DNA from: Sneathiella aquimaris
GTDB taxonomy: Bacteria > Pseudomonadota > Alphaproteobacteria > Sneathiellales > Sneathiellaceae
Length of the DNA: 64,000 nt
Reading direction: 5' to 3'
NCBI RefSeq assembly: GCF_026409565.1
Contig: NZ_CP112881.1
Span: forward strand, 822,501 to 886,500
Positions within the stretch are counted from its first letter, which is position 1. Every line of letters begins with the position of its first letter. Of the stretch, positions 36,179-44,431 are shown piece after piece. Below the pieces are notes generated by a model. That model saw only the letters and a program-made list of their open reading frames with translations, had not been told where the DNA came from and searched no databases. The position numbers and the translations under genes were made by a program.

Positions 36179-36198
36179 CGGGGGACAAATGGGGGACA
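36179..36198. repeat. Right arm-type repeat of the element
   Basis: An exact copy of the repeat at 2733-2752, same orientation, lying between the integrase start and attR. It is likely bound by the integrase N-terminus. Beyond it, AT-rich DNA (36200-36300) may hold the int promoter and bending-protein sites. Confidence 0.7.
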
Positions 36199-36315
36199 AT
36201 ACAATCAACAAAGTACGCCACTTTTCAATAAACGCCAAGCCCGATAAGTGGATAAAACTATGAAAAATAATGTGAAAAATATTGGCCGTTATTGGTGCGT
36301 ATTGCCTGACTTAAA

Positions 36316-36363
36316 GCTCATAACCTGAAGGTCGTAGGTTCAAATCCTACCCCCGCAACCAAA
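36316..36363. repeat. attR: 48-bp direct repeat
   Basis: A perfect copy of 2617-2664: anticodon arm to 3' end of tRNA-fMet, without the tRNA 5' half. It marks the right end of the 33.7-kb element (33,699 bp from repeat to repeat). Confidence 0.95.
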
Positions 36364-36392
36364 ATCACCAAACAATATCAATACGATACACA

Positions 36393-36425
36393 AAAGCCTC
36401 GAACCCAAAGTTCGGGGCTTTCCGT
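36393..36425 (+). terminator. Terminator downstream of attR
   Basis: AAAGCCTCGAAC / GTTCGGGGCTTT with a CCAAA loop (one G-U pair), then CCGTTTTCC. Before the element inserted, it would have ended the tRNA-fMet transcript. It is now detached from any full tRNA. Confidence 0.75.
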
Positions 36426-36551
36426 TTTCCGGAAGCACGACGGAAGCAGAGGATTTTGCTTGTATGCGGAAATTTGACTCGAAACCCGGAAATGGGGGAG
36501 TATGGGTTGAATAGAAGGGATTCATATTCTGGGGCAGTATGTGAAAGTCAA

Positions 36552-37229
36552 ATGAGTCTATTTTCTGGATGGTTTGGAGAAAAAATAGCCACATTTACAA
36601 TGTGGCTGACACTGGATTCCAAAAAATACAAGAGAGTTCACGATGTCATTTTACCGTCAAAAAATGGAACCGCACAGATCGATCATATACTAGTCTCTGT
36701 GTATGGGATCTTCATTATCGAGACGAAAAATGTAAAAGGTTGGATTTTCGGTTCTGAAAAACAGGCAAAATGGACTCAAGTTCTTTATGGCCATAAATAT
36801 ACTTTTCAAAACCCAATTAGACAAACATTCAGGCAAAAAAAGGTGCTTGCTGAATTTTTGGATATTGACGAACATCTGATACATACCATTGTCTATTTCG
36901 TCGGTGATTGTGAGTTTAAAACCCGATTGCCGCCCAATGTTTTGCAATATGGACTGGAATCCTACGTAAAGCGATTTAGACAACATGTGTTCTCATATGC
37001 TGAAACTATACGCATTTACGATAAGCTTGAAAGGACGGCAAAATCAAAATCACTCTCGAAAAGTGACCATTTGAAGTCCCTGCATGAACGGCACAATTCT
37101 ACAAAAGCCTGCCCGAGATGTGGAGGTGTTTTATTGATAAGAACGGCGAGGAAGGGCTCTAATGCCGGGTTGGAGTTTCTCGGATGCTCCAATTATCCGA
37201 AATGTAGGTTTACACGCCGCGTTTCCTGA
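36552..37229 (+). CDS. NERD-domain protein with C-terminal zinc ribbon
   Basis: About 225 residues from ATG 36552; the frame is open further upstream but MSLFSGWFGEK is the usual start of this family. The NERD (nuclease-related) core is clear: HDVILPSKNGTAQIDHILVS, VYGIFIIETKNVKGWIFGS, WTQ, FQNPIRQ. The E..K pair in IETKN is the nuclease-like site. The C-terminus has CPRCGG and LGCSNYPKCRFTRR, a topoisomerase-type zinc ribbon. It is probably a DNA-acting enzyme. It is the first gene beyond attR, in the AT-richer older island. Confidence 0.87.
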   Translation: MSLFSGWFGEKIATFTMWLTLDSKKYKRVHDVILPSKNGTAQIDHILVSVYGIFIIETKNVKGWIFGSEKQAKWTQVLYGHKYTFQNPIRQTFRQKKVLAEFLDIDEHLIHTIVYFVGDCEFKTRLPPNVLQYGLESYVKRFRQHVFSYAETIRIYDKLERTAKSKSLSKSDHLKSLHERHNSTKACPRCGGVLLIRTARKGSNAGLEFLGCSNYPKCRFTRRVS

Positions 37230-37440
37230 TTGCGATGAGCTAAATTTTAAACCTGCTCAACTATTTTTTTGGCCCCGTTTCGAATATAGTTTGCCAATTC
37301 TATGCTGTTGCCGACTAGGTATTTTGGTTCTCGCTGTCGCTAGAGACCGGGTCGATCTGGATATGCCTTCGGTCAGTGTCGAGGGCAGGACGAGAATTCT
37401 TAATAGAGTCGTGAGAAGATCTAGGGATATCGTATACTGA

Positions 37441-38070
37441 ATGACGGTTTGTGCGATCAAGGCGAGGCCTGCTATCCAAACGGTGTGGCGCGTCTCGCCC
37501 GCTTGGCTGGCCTCATGGCCCAGATCGGCGATAAGCATTGACCAGGTATGTTTGGCGGGAAACCGTCAGTGGTCAGGGATAACAGGGTGAACCGACAATT
37601 TGACGTTGATGCACTAGACAGGTTCTGGGTGACAGATATTACCTACATCAAAACCTATGAAGGATTTTTATATCAGGCAGTTTTTATGGGCCTTTATTCC
37701 CGTCATGTGGTTGGGGGACAACGCACAGCCGCCAACATATAGACCGTGCTCTTTAAGCGTTGTTGATGGCTGTCTGGCGGTGCAAGCCAATGGATAAAGT
37801 CTTGATCCACTTTGATCAGGGTTCCGAATGCACCAGCATTGAATGGCAATCTTTTCTAAAACAACACAATCTGGAACACATCATGAGCCACCGAGGAAGC
37901 TGTCACTTCAACGCCGTTGCTGAGAGTTTTTTCAATCTGCTGAAACAAGAGCGTATTGGGCAGAGCGTATATAAGGCCAGAGAAGATGCGCGGCGTGACA
38001 TATTCGATTATATTGGAATGTTGTCACCCGTAGAGTTTGAAAATCAGCGAAACGAAAACAAGAAAGTGTC
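37441..38070 (+). pseudogene. IS3-family transposase remnant
   Basis: Decayed orfB. Fragments in shifted frames read GVARLARLAGLMAQIGDK, then NRQFDVDALDRFWVTDITYIKTYEGFLYQAVFMGLYSRHVVG, then VLIHFDQGSECTSIEWQ, then HRGSCHFNAVAESFFNLLKQER, then LSPVEFENQ. There are frameshifts, an in-frame stop near 37740 and a deletion before LSPVEF. The order and motifs are those of the DDE domain. It is a different IS3 subgroup from the intact copy at 2808-4065. No terminal repeats were found. Confidence 0.85.
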
Positions 38071-38077
38071 TACAAAT

Positions 38078-39436
38078 CTAGGGGCTATTCAATGCTTGTT
38101 CAGCCCAGAGTCCCGCTTTAAGTACTGAATCGTCATCATGCTCCCATGAAGACAATGATACAGAGTTCGGAGCATCATTGTTTTCAAAGCCAGTTGGCGT
38201 TGCTATGCATGGCATTTTCAAAAAACTACCGATCTTCGTGAGAGCCAATGCCTTCTGATTTGCTTCCATAAATTTGTGTTGGCTAGCCTGTACGTCTTTC
38301 AATCGAGGTGGCGCCTGAAGAACTGTCGGCATTATAAGAATGCGGCCATCAAGTTCCAATTTTGAGTTGGCAATTAAGTCGGATCGGATTTTTGTGAGTT
38401 GATTGCGAGCACATTCTTCCATTGCTAATGCTTGCTTAAATCTAGCCACTACGTTTGGATCAATTGGCATTTCGTGATTATTCAGTACTAAATCTCTATG
38501 AAGAGCGGCAGATTCTGCGGCGCCAAGCCATCCATAGTCTTCAATCGCTTTGCATGTGTGATCAATAAAGGTTAGTTGCTGTCGATCCACTTGTGCGCCA
38601 GCACTTTTGATCAAATCTACAAATTTCATAAACTGAACGCGTACCTCCTTGCTCATATCACTGTTATCCAAAATCGCTGTCTCTATAACGAAGCGGGGTG
38701 GAGTGCGCGGCTTTGATGGTATCTCGCAGGGATATCCCCGCATCATTGCGTCAAGCAAGATGGAGTCTATAGCGGTTCGACAGATCGTTCCCAAACAATC
38801 AAAAGACGGGGCTAGTGGGAATACACCGTTCATCGAATAGCGCTTCGGCGATCCTTTATAACCCACAAGCCCATTAAAAGCGGCTGGTACACGAATGGAT
38901 CCTGCGGTGTCCGTGCCAACAGCGGCAGCAACCACGCCTCGTTGCACAGCAATAGCGGAACCTGAGGATGAACCGCCTGGTACATACGCAACATCACCGT
39001 CAGATACAGCCGTAGGCGTACCAAAATGTGGATTTAAACCAAGGCCGCTGTAGGCGAGTTCACTCAAATTACTTTTTGCCAACGATATGAGACCAAATTT
39101 CTTCGTATTGACAATGACGTCAGCGTCTTTCACCGCAATAATATTTTTTGCCTGTAGACGTTTGGATCCGGCCGTTGTCACGGTGCCCGCCAAATCAAAC
39201 ATATCCTTCCATACAATGGGGATACCGTCATATGGGCTCAGAGGGGCGCCTTTGCCCCAGCGTTGTTTCGCTTTTTTAGCCTCTATTAGAGCTTCTTTAC
39301 CTTGAAAGGTTATAAAAGCATTCGGATGATTTTCAGCTCTTTCAAGGGCATCACTGACAACGCAGACCGGATCAGTAGTGCCGTTTTGCAGTTGTGATGA
39401 CAGGTTCGTTAAAGTGCTATTCAGGAAATGAGACAT
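38078..39436 (-). CDS. Amidase-signature family hydrolase
   Basis: About 452 residues from ATG 39436. The amidase triad is intact: Lys in YDGIPIVWKDMFDLAG, the first Ser in PGGSSSGSAIAVQRG, and the Ser nucleophile in GTDTAGSIRVPAAFNGLVGYK. It hydrolyses an amide to acid plus ammonia or amine; substrate unknown. The start is uncertain: ATG 39493, 7 nt after the upstream stop, adds 19 residues. It is the last gene of the minus-strand operon with DUF3830 and DUF4286-like genes, downstream of the HpaB-type oxygenase, which suggests a nitrogen-containing intermediate. Confidence 0.88.
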   Translation of the reverse strand: MSHFLNSTLTNLSSQLQNGTTDPVCVVSDALERAENHPNAFITFQGKEALIEAKKAKQRWGKGAPLSPYDGIPIVWKDMFDLAGTVTTAGSKRLQAKNIIAVKDADVIVNTKKFGLISLAKSNLSELAYSGLGLNPHFGTPTAVSDGDVAYVPGGSSSGSAIAVQRGVVAAAVGTDTAGSIRVPAAFNGLVGYKGSPKRYSMNGVFPLAPSFDCLGTICRTAIDSILLDAMMRGYPCEIPSKPRTPPRFVIETAILDNSDMSKEVRVQFMKFVDLIKSAGAQVDRQQLTFIDHTCKAIEDYGWLGAAESAALHRDLVLNNHEMPIDPNVVARFKQALAMEECARNQLTKIRSDLIANSKLELDGRILIMPTVLQAPPRLKDVQASQHKFMEANQKALALTKIGSFLKMPCIATPTGFENNDAPNSVSLSSWEHDDDSVLKAGLWAEQALNSP

Positions 39437-39500
39437 TACTGGGGATACCTGCTTTTTTATCTTGAAGGTGGTTTCTTTATAATGCGGGTTCATTTTTTTC

Positions 39501-39968
39501 TTATGATAAAAGTTCAAAATGTAGGGAACCAACACCCTCAAACCGACGTCCTCGCGCCCATATCGCCAGGTCTTCCAGCCCCTCACAAATCTGTGCGAAA
39601 ACAACCAAAGTGTTTGGACCTGAAGGCAAACGGGCTTCAGCGGTTCCATACGTTACTGTGAATTCACCATATTTTGGATCGTAAGCCACATCTCCTGGCC
39701 TTACGAGCCGAACATGATGCTCAGGATTGGTTATGCCAACTGGATGGGGTTTAGCGCTCATAACCATGTCACCACTCCACGCAACATGGACCATCGGTAA
39801 TTCAAAAGGAAAATGGGTACGTATAGTCTCTGCTGTTTTCGGGACGCCTTCGTTATAGAAATTTGCTATAGCCTCGCCGTGATCCCATTTGAGTCGAATC
39901 TTCTGGTTTCCTCGCCGAAAATCACTCCAGGTTTTTTCCCAATACCAGTCATCACTTTGCACAGGCAT
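39501..39968 (-). CDS. DUF3830-like (cyclophilin-fold) protein
   Basis: 155 residues. The pattern KIRLKWDHGEAIANF...PKTAETIRTHFPFE, then GDVAYDPKYGEFTVTYG.AEARLPSGPNTLVVFAQI fits DUF3830 from memory, a cyclophilin-like beta-barrel family often beside hydrolases and amidases in catabolic operons. Its ATG overlaps the stop of the preceding gene (TAATG). Its role is unknown, possibly binding or isomerising a small substrate. Confidence 0.65.
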   Translation of the reverse strand: MPVQSDDWYWEKTWSDFRRGNQKIRLKWDHGEAIANFYNEGVPKTAETIRTHFPFELPMVHVAWSGDMVMSAKPHPVGITNPEHHVRLVRPGDVAYDPKYGEFTVTYGTAEARLPSGPNTLVVFAQICEGLEDLAIWARGRRFEGVGSLHFELLS

Positions 39969-40276
39969 TACATTTTCCCTTCGCTTATTTTTTTAAAAGT
40001 ATGAACATTCGCATGTACTTTGTCGCTAAAATGTGCCCAACCACGCCTTGCATTGAATTCTGTGCTTTCGGCTGCGTTTGCATGCTCAAGTTCGTAAACA
40101 GTCAAATAAAGACGTCCGCTTTCGTCTTCAGACATGTAGCGCGAAGCCGACAAAAAACCCGGACATTCCGATATTTCGGGGAGATGAACCTTGTTGTACC
40201 AGGTATTCCATTCGCTTTCGACATCCGGATCGACTTTTACGCGTACAACCAAAAGGTTGTTAGAAATGCTGTGCAT
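39968..40276 (-). CDS. Small dimeric alpha-beta barrel protein (DUF4286-like)
   Basis: 102 residues: LLVVRVKVDPDVESEWNTWYNKVHLPEISECPGFLSASRY, then LYLTVYELE. This is the ferredoxin-like, dimeric alpha-beta barrel seen in DUF4286 and EthD-like proteins. It heads the three-gene minus-strand operon with DUF3830 and amidase. Such barrels occur in aromatic catabolism as small isomerase- or lyase-like proteins. Confidence 0.7.
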   Translation of the reverse strand: MHSISNNLLVVRVKVDPDVESEWNTWYNKVHLPEISECPGFLSASRYMSEDESGRLYLTVYELEHANAAESTEFNARRGWAHFSDKVHANVHTFKKISEGKM

Positions 40277-40380
40277 CGTTTAATTCCTTGTTTTTATAGC
40301 AATCGGGTTCAGATTTACCGTCCTGTGCGAAGTCATCAGTGCAGAACAAGAGCCTGCGGTGCTTCCTGTTTGATTTAGTG

Positions 40381-40416
40381 TTACTCTTACTCTTACTCTT
40401 ACTCTTACTCTTACTC
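40381..40416. repeat. Six tandem TTACTC hexamers
   Basis: Six perfect head-to-tail units, plus two bases of a seventh, between the flavin reductase gene and the DUF4286-like gene. On the transcribed minus strand they read GAGTAA. They lie about 105 bp upstream of the DUF4286-like start. Slippage in multiples of 6 bp could change promoter or leader spacing. Confidence 0.9.
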
Positions 40417-40441
40417 TTCACACCCTTTGACAGTTTGAAAT

Positions 40442-40957
40442 TTAGTCATTTGGAAACGAAAAGAAGCGTCCCTGAAAGAAACCGAGAGGATCTTGCTGGA
40501 TAACTTCATACCCGGTGACCCGCCCCAGAAATATTGCGTGATCGCCGGCTTCTATTTGCTCCCAAGGATCGCAAAAAATTACAGCCAGTTTCTCGTCAAG
40601 ATAGAAGTGATTGTTTGTTTGACTCCACCCAATCGGTATGTCCTGGGGCTTGCCTGAAAAATGCATTGCAATATCCCGCTGCTCCGCAGAAAGGATGTTT
40701 ATCGCAAAGGATTGACCCTGCATGGATACACATGACTTGGCATGCTTGTCGATGCAGACGAGAATTAAGGGCGGTTCCATTGAAACGGAAGTAAAGGAAT
40801 TGGCTGTAAATCCGCGCGGGCCATCCTCCGTTTTATAAGTAACGACAACTACACCGGTGGCGAAGGTCGAAAAAACTCTTCTTAAATTCTGAGGGGTCAA
40901 CAAACTCTCATTGAAATTTGACACACTTGAAATACCCTTTGGGTTCAATTTGCTCAT
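40442..40957 (-). CDS. Flavin reductase (HpaC-like)
   Basis: 171 residues from ATG 40957 (AAGG 9 nt upstream; a GTG at 40975 is also open). Family pattern: LRRVFSTFATGVVVVTYKTEDGPRGFTANSFTSVSMEPPLILVCIDKHAKSC split over strands, then FAINILSAEQRDIAMHFSGK and DHAIFLGRVTGYE. It supplies reduced flavin to a two-component monooxygenase. The oxygenase gene lies just upstream on the same strand, so the two form a classic HpaBC pair. Confidence 0.9.
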   Translation of the reverse strand: MSKLNPKGISSVSNFNESLLTPQNLRRVFSTFATGVVVVTYKTEDGPRGFTANSFTSVSMEPPLILVCIDKHAKSCVSMQGQSFAINILSAEQRDIAMHFSGKPQDIPIGWSQTNNHFYLDEKLAVIFCDPWEQIEAGDHAIFLGRVTGYEVIQQDPLGFFQGRFFSFPND

Positions 40958-41028
40958 ATAAATCGGCCTTTTCACAACTGTATTGCGTCCACAAGCTTCA
41001 ATACGGACACACGGGTTGAGATTTGTTG

Positions 41029-42501
41029 TTATTTAGTGGGGCTATTTTTGGGGGGAAGGTCATAGCTAGCCATTAGATCGTCCACCATTTGCTTGGATCC
41101 GTCCCAATCGTAAAGGCGATAGGAATGCCCCCGTGTGACGAAACTTGGTCCAGAGTAAAACATTTCATACTGCGTATGCCGCGAGGCAAATTCGCTGCCG
41201 ATGGCGTCCCACGCAAGGTTGAAAAGTTTTACTCGATCCAATGAGTCGGTGACCGAGGAGCGCTGAGTTTTCTCAATGACGCTTCGGAATTCTGGTTGAT
41301 GGAAATCAGCGGCTTCTGAGGGCAGCATAATCAAACCACCACCGGCCAATTTACGAATAAGAGTTACTATCTCCGGGTAGAGATTTTGTGCAATGACCTG
41401 ACTAGTTGCCAACGTTGATCGATTGGGAACGTAGTATCCTTTGTATCGCTCACCATCAGCTTCCATCGCATGAACCAACCCTTCGATCATTCGCGCTTGA
41501 GAGGCAAGCAGCCCAAGGTCTTCGCGAACGGATGGAATATTGATAATACCGTTTGTTTCTGCAATTTTGCGAGTAAGCCCCACAAGAAATTTGAGTTTGA
41601 CAGACAAACGGATCTGACACTGATAATTCTGAAAAACGTGTGCCCGAGTTTGATGCCATTGTGCCTGGGCCATTTTGACGTCTCTATAGACAAACACGCG
41701 ATCCCACGGAATTTTTACATCTTCAAAATAAAGAACAGCATCATTTTCGTCGAAACGGCTGGAAAGAGGATTGTCGAATGTTGAAGTAGTATTTGCTTCA
41801 TATGACCTTCGGGAAAATACCTTTAGCCCTTTCGCGCCAATTGGAACGACCGCAGTGAAGGCAAAGTCTTCTTCGCCCGGCTGTAGACCCATAAAGCCTG
41901 ATACCAGCACCTCATTCGCAAACGGAACTGACGTACCCAGCATCTTTGCACCACGGATAGTGATGCCCTCATTGTCCTCGTCAACGACTCTAGCGACCAG
42001 ATCCTCACCGGGTTGATCGCTTGTCGCTTTTGAGCGATCTGCCTGGGGATTGATGATCACATATGTAAGAAAGAGGTCATTATCACGCGCAAAATGATAG
42101 TAGTCGCGAAGGGCTGAAGCTCGTTTCGGATTATCTTCTTCAAAGACATCCAATCCCATATACATTCCGGCAAGACTTGATCCAACATGATCCGGTGATC
42201 GACCGAGCATCCCACAGGATAATTCGGCCCATTCTGACAGCGCGCGCCGACGAGAAACCAACTCCTGGTAGTTTTTTGGTAGTTGCCAAAGACGGTTCAC
42301 CTGTTCGCCACTTGTTGGCGAAACAAATGTCATGCGATCTATGTTTGCAGGATCAGACTGATAATCATACAACGCGGCATAAGATTTTGTTGTTCCGGCA
42401 AAAGCAGGGTCGCTTACGATATCCTGAACTTGCTTGCCGTATATATAGAGAGATCGATCATCATCCAAAGAACGAATATGATCATTGCCCGATTTAACCA
42501 T
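41029..42501 (-). CDS. Flavin-dependent oxygenase of the HpaB (4-hydroxyphenylacetate 3-hydroxylase) family
   Basis: 490 residues, the usual HpaB length. Visible blocks: SDPANIDRMTFVSPTSGEQ, GRSPDHVGSSLAGMYMG, NPQADRSKATSDQPGEDLVARVV, GAKMLGTSVPFANEVLV, EDVKIPWDRVFVYRDV and LAGGGLIMLPSEAADF. It hydroxylates an aromatic or heteroaromatic ring with reduced FAD and oxygen. The substrate cannot be read from the sequence. The ATG at 42501 has no strong ribosome site. Its promoter faces that of the plus-strand operon, with a TetR-type site at 42860-42881. Confidence 0.92.
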   Translation of the reverse strand: MVKSGNDHIRSLDDDRSLYIYGKQVQDIVSDPAFAGTTKSYAALYDYQSDPANIDRMTFVSPTSGEQVNRLWQLPKNYQELVSRRRALSEWAELSCGMLGRSPDHVGSSLAGMYMGLDVFEEDNPKRASALRDYYHFARDNDLFLTYVIINPQADRSKATSDQPGEDLVARVVDEDNEGITIRGAKMLGTSVPFANEVLVSGFMGLQPGEEDFAFTAVVPIGAKGLKVFSRRSYEANTTSTFDNPLSSRFDENDAVLYFEDVKIPWDRVFVYRDVKMAQAQWHQTRAHVFQNYQCQIRLSVKLKFLVGLTRKIAETNGIINIPSVREDLGLLASQARMIEGLVHAMEADGERYKGYYVPNRSTLATSQVIAQNLYPEIVTLIRKLAGGGLIMLPSEAADFHQPEFRSVIEKTQRSSVTDSLDRVKLFNLAWDAIGSEFASRHTQYEMFYSGPSFVTRGHSYRLYDWDGSKQMVDDLMASYDLPPKNSPTK

Positions 42502-42941
42502 GGATACTAATTCCCAAACTGGCTAAATCAACGCTAGACTTTTTGTCCTTTAGCAGCTGATTTTGATAAAAAATAGAATGGACAGTTCGTCTGTATCCTC
42601 GGTTTTCCGAGATTAGATACTGTGAGAAACAACTTCGACGAACAGTTTCATTGATCTTCTTTTAATGATGCGGATCCTCTTCGTTATGTCAATGGTTTTT
42701 TCAATCACGTAAAAAATCAACCAAATAACGAAAACATGACAACTATGAAGTTCGTATTGCCTGGCATGGGATTTCCGCCTTTATAAGAAAAAAATGTCGT
42801 CTCAAAAAAAGGTTTCGATCTGAACTATTTTGTTCATTTGAACAATCTGGGTCAACAAATTGTATAGATCAATCTAGACAATTGCATTTTTTCAAATATT
42901 GTGATCCTTCGAGGATATTTACAAAAACAATAGGAAAAAAA
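42502..42941. promoter_or_regulatory. Divergent promoter region of the catabolic cluster
   Basis: 440 bp, very AT-rich, without a gene. It separates the minus-strand oxygenase operon from the plus-strand operon. A 22-bp inverted repeat of form TTG-N4-GAT-N2-ATC-N4-CAA lies at 42860-42881, close to the plus-strand start. GGAAAAA at 42933 is the ribosome site for ATG 42942. Confidence 0.6.
42860..42881. promoter_or_regulatory. Operator-like site 1 (TetR-type)
   Basis: A 22-bp inverted repeat, TTGT-A-TAGAT-CA-ATCTA-G-ACAA. The TAGAT/ATCTA half-sites are perfect. The same half-sites recur at 43717-43730 and 43975-43988, and the spaced TTG...GAT..ATC...CAA form recurs at 48282-48303 before the TetR gene. 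Confidence 0.65.
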
Positions 42942-43631
42942 ATGCATCAAGAAATTGAGCCAGCGGTTTTGTATGTTGGCACGCCAGTGGTTCTTGTCAG
43001 TACTATGAATGAAGATGAAACGCCCAATCTTTCACCAATGTCATCCGCATGGTGGTTAGGTTGGAGTTGTATGATGGGTTTTGATGCCAGTTCAAAGACA
43101 GTGGAGAATCTGCTTCGAACAAAGGAGTGTGTCTTGAACTTGCCCTCTGTTAATGAGGTTTCCAATGTGGATCGGCTAGCGCGCCTCACAGGATCGAATC
43201 CAATCCCCGTCCATAAAAACCGTATGGGCTATCAGTTTAAACCAAATAAATTTGAAATTGCAAAACTGACACCTGAGCCAGCAGTATCAGTGGGTGCTCC
43301 CCGGGTTCAGGAATGCCCAATACAACTTGAAGCTACTCTTGTAAACAGTCACGAGTTTGCTGCTAATGATCCCAAAATGCTCATTGAAACAATTGCAATT
43401 GAGGTCCGTGTTACAAAAGTTCACGTAAGAACAGACATATTATCTGAAACGTTTGAAAACCGAATTGATCCAGACAAGTGGAAGCCTCTTCTAATGAGCT
43501 TTCTTGAGTTTTTTTCTCATGGAGAAAAACTTCAACGATCTCGTTTGGCAGAACTACCAGAAGAGAATTGGGGGGGGCGAAAACCGAGCCTTAGACAGGC
43601 AACTGGAGAAAAAAGTAATTGCAACAAATAA
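42942..43631 (+). CDS. Flavin reductase-like (FMN-binding split barrel) protein
   Basis: 229 residues from ATG 42942. AVLYVGTPVVLVSTMNEDETPNLSPMSSAWWLGW and TVENLLRTKECVLNLPSVNEVSNVDRLARLTG are typical of the flavin reductase-like fold used for FMN binding. It is a different branch from the HpaC-like gene at 40442. It is the first gene of the plus-strand operon and may reduce flavin or act directly as a small flavoenzyme. Confidence 0.8.
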   Translation: MHQEIEPAVLYVGTPVVLVSTMNEDETPNLSPMSSAWWLGWSCMMGFDASSKTVENLLRTKECVLNLPSVNEVSNVDRLARLTGSNPIPVHKNRMGYQFKPNKFEIAKLTPEPAVSVGAPRVQECPIQLEATLVNSHEFAANDPKMLIETIAIEVRVTKVHVRTDILSETFENRIDPDKWKPLLMSFLEFFSHGEKLQRSRLAELPEENWGGRKPSLRQATGEKSNCNK

Positions 43632-43716
43632 GCTGAAGATACGGATAATGAGGACAACGCTAATGCCGGATACTCATTTCAGACTTGACAGATAGTTAGA
43701 TTTTTTTCAATTATAA

Positions 43717-43730
43717 ATAGATCGATCTAT
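43717..43730. promoter_or_regulatory. Operator-like site 2
   Basis: Perfect 14-bp palindrome ATAGATCGATCTAT, identical to the site at 43975-43988 and sharing both half-sites with 42860-42881. Proposed binding site of the TetR-family regulator at 48351. Confidence 0.65.
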
Positions 43731-43974
43731 CTAATTTGTGAATTTTCAATGTAAGAGCAAAAGGATCAAACCTGTTTTTAGCTATTGATCAGAGATTGGG
43801 CGCTTCATGGAGGCGCAGTCATTATCTTTGGTGAAACCAGAATACTGCCAATTGAAGAAGAGAAAATACATCTGAAAAGCTGCTTTCTAGAAATGGAGTG
43901 GGAAGCTGCTCATGTCCGACAGAAAGGTATTGTTCTGAAGTCTTGGGCTTACGATTTTATTACGCATTAAATAG

Positions 43975-43988
43975 ATAGATCGATCTAT
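43975..43988. promoter_or_regulatory. Operator-like site 3
   Basis: Second exact copy of ATAGATCGATCTAT, 30 nt before ATG 44019. It lies at the promoter position expected for repression of the NTF2-to-flavodoxin operon. Confidence 0.65.
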
Positions 43989-44018
43989 ATATTATTTGGT
44001 CTCTGAAAGGGCAGGCAA

Positions 44019-44393
44019 ATGCCAACTATTGAAAGAGTAAATGAGTTTATTGCTACCGTTGTAGATGGAAAACATGTGGAAGCGATCGAAAATTTTTACC
44101 ATGAACACGCGTTTATGCAAGAGAACTTGAACCCTCCGAGGAAAGGTCGCGACCTTCTCATCTCTCATGAAAAAAATTCCCTGGAAAAAATTAGATCCAT
44201 CAGGACGCACGTTCCGAAAAACATGGCGATCAATGGAGATCTTGTCGTTGTTCAATGGGTGTTCGAGATTACGACCGCTAAAAATGAACAAAGAAGGCTT
44301 GAAGAAGTTGCCGTTCAAAAATGGGAAGGTGACCGAATTGCAGAGGAGCAGTTTTTCTACGACTCAGTTAAAGCCTGGCACCTCGTTGAATAA
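44019..44393 (+). CDS. NTF2/SnoaL-like protein
   Basis: 124 residues. TIERVNEFIATVVDGKHVEAIENFYHEHAFMQENLNPPRKGRDLL is the usual start of NTF2-like folds, followed by beta strands (GDLVVVQWVFEITT and VAVQKWEGDRIAEEQFFYD). Such cone-shaped proteins act as small hydratases, isomerases or binding proteins. The ribosome site AAAGGGCAGG precedes the ATG. First gene after operator site 3. Confidence 0.75.
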   Translation: MPTIERVNEFIATVVDGKHVEAIENFYHEHAFMQENLNPPRKGRDLLISHEKNSLEKIRSIRTHVPKNMAINGDLVVVQWVFEITTAKNEQRRLEEVAVQKWEGDRIAEEQFFYDSVKAWHLVE

Positions 44394-44431
44394 ATTCTCA
44401 AAGCATTATTTCAAACTACAGGAGAGCAACA

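Larger units (their letters stand above)
43632..44018. promoter_or_regulatory. AT-rich gap with two identical operator-like palindromes
   Basis: 387 bp. The 14-bp palindrome ATAGATCGATCTAT occurs at 43717-43730 and again at 43975-43988, the second 30 nt before the NTF2-like gene. A 61-codon frame between them (43785-43970) starts with TTG, lacks a ribosome site and has no family likeness, so I leave it out. This looks like an internal promoter region under the same regulator. Confidence 0.6.

Noticed and set aside
36316-36363. Second functional tRNA-fMet at attR
   Set aside because: Only the 3' part from the anticodon arm is present; the acceptor 5' strand and D arm are missing.
43785-43970. 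61-codon plus-strand frame
   Set aside because: TTG start, no ribosome site, no family likeness. Kept only as an open question in the findings.
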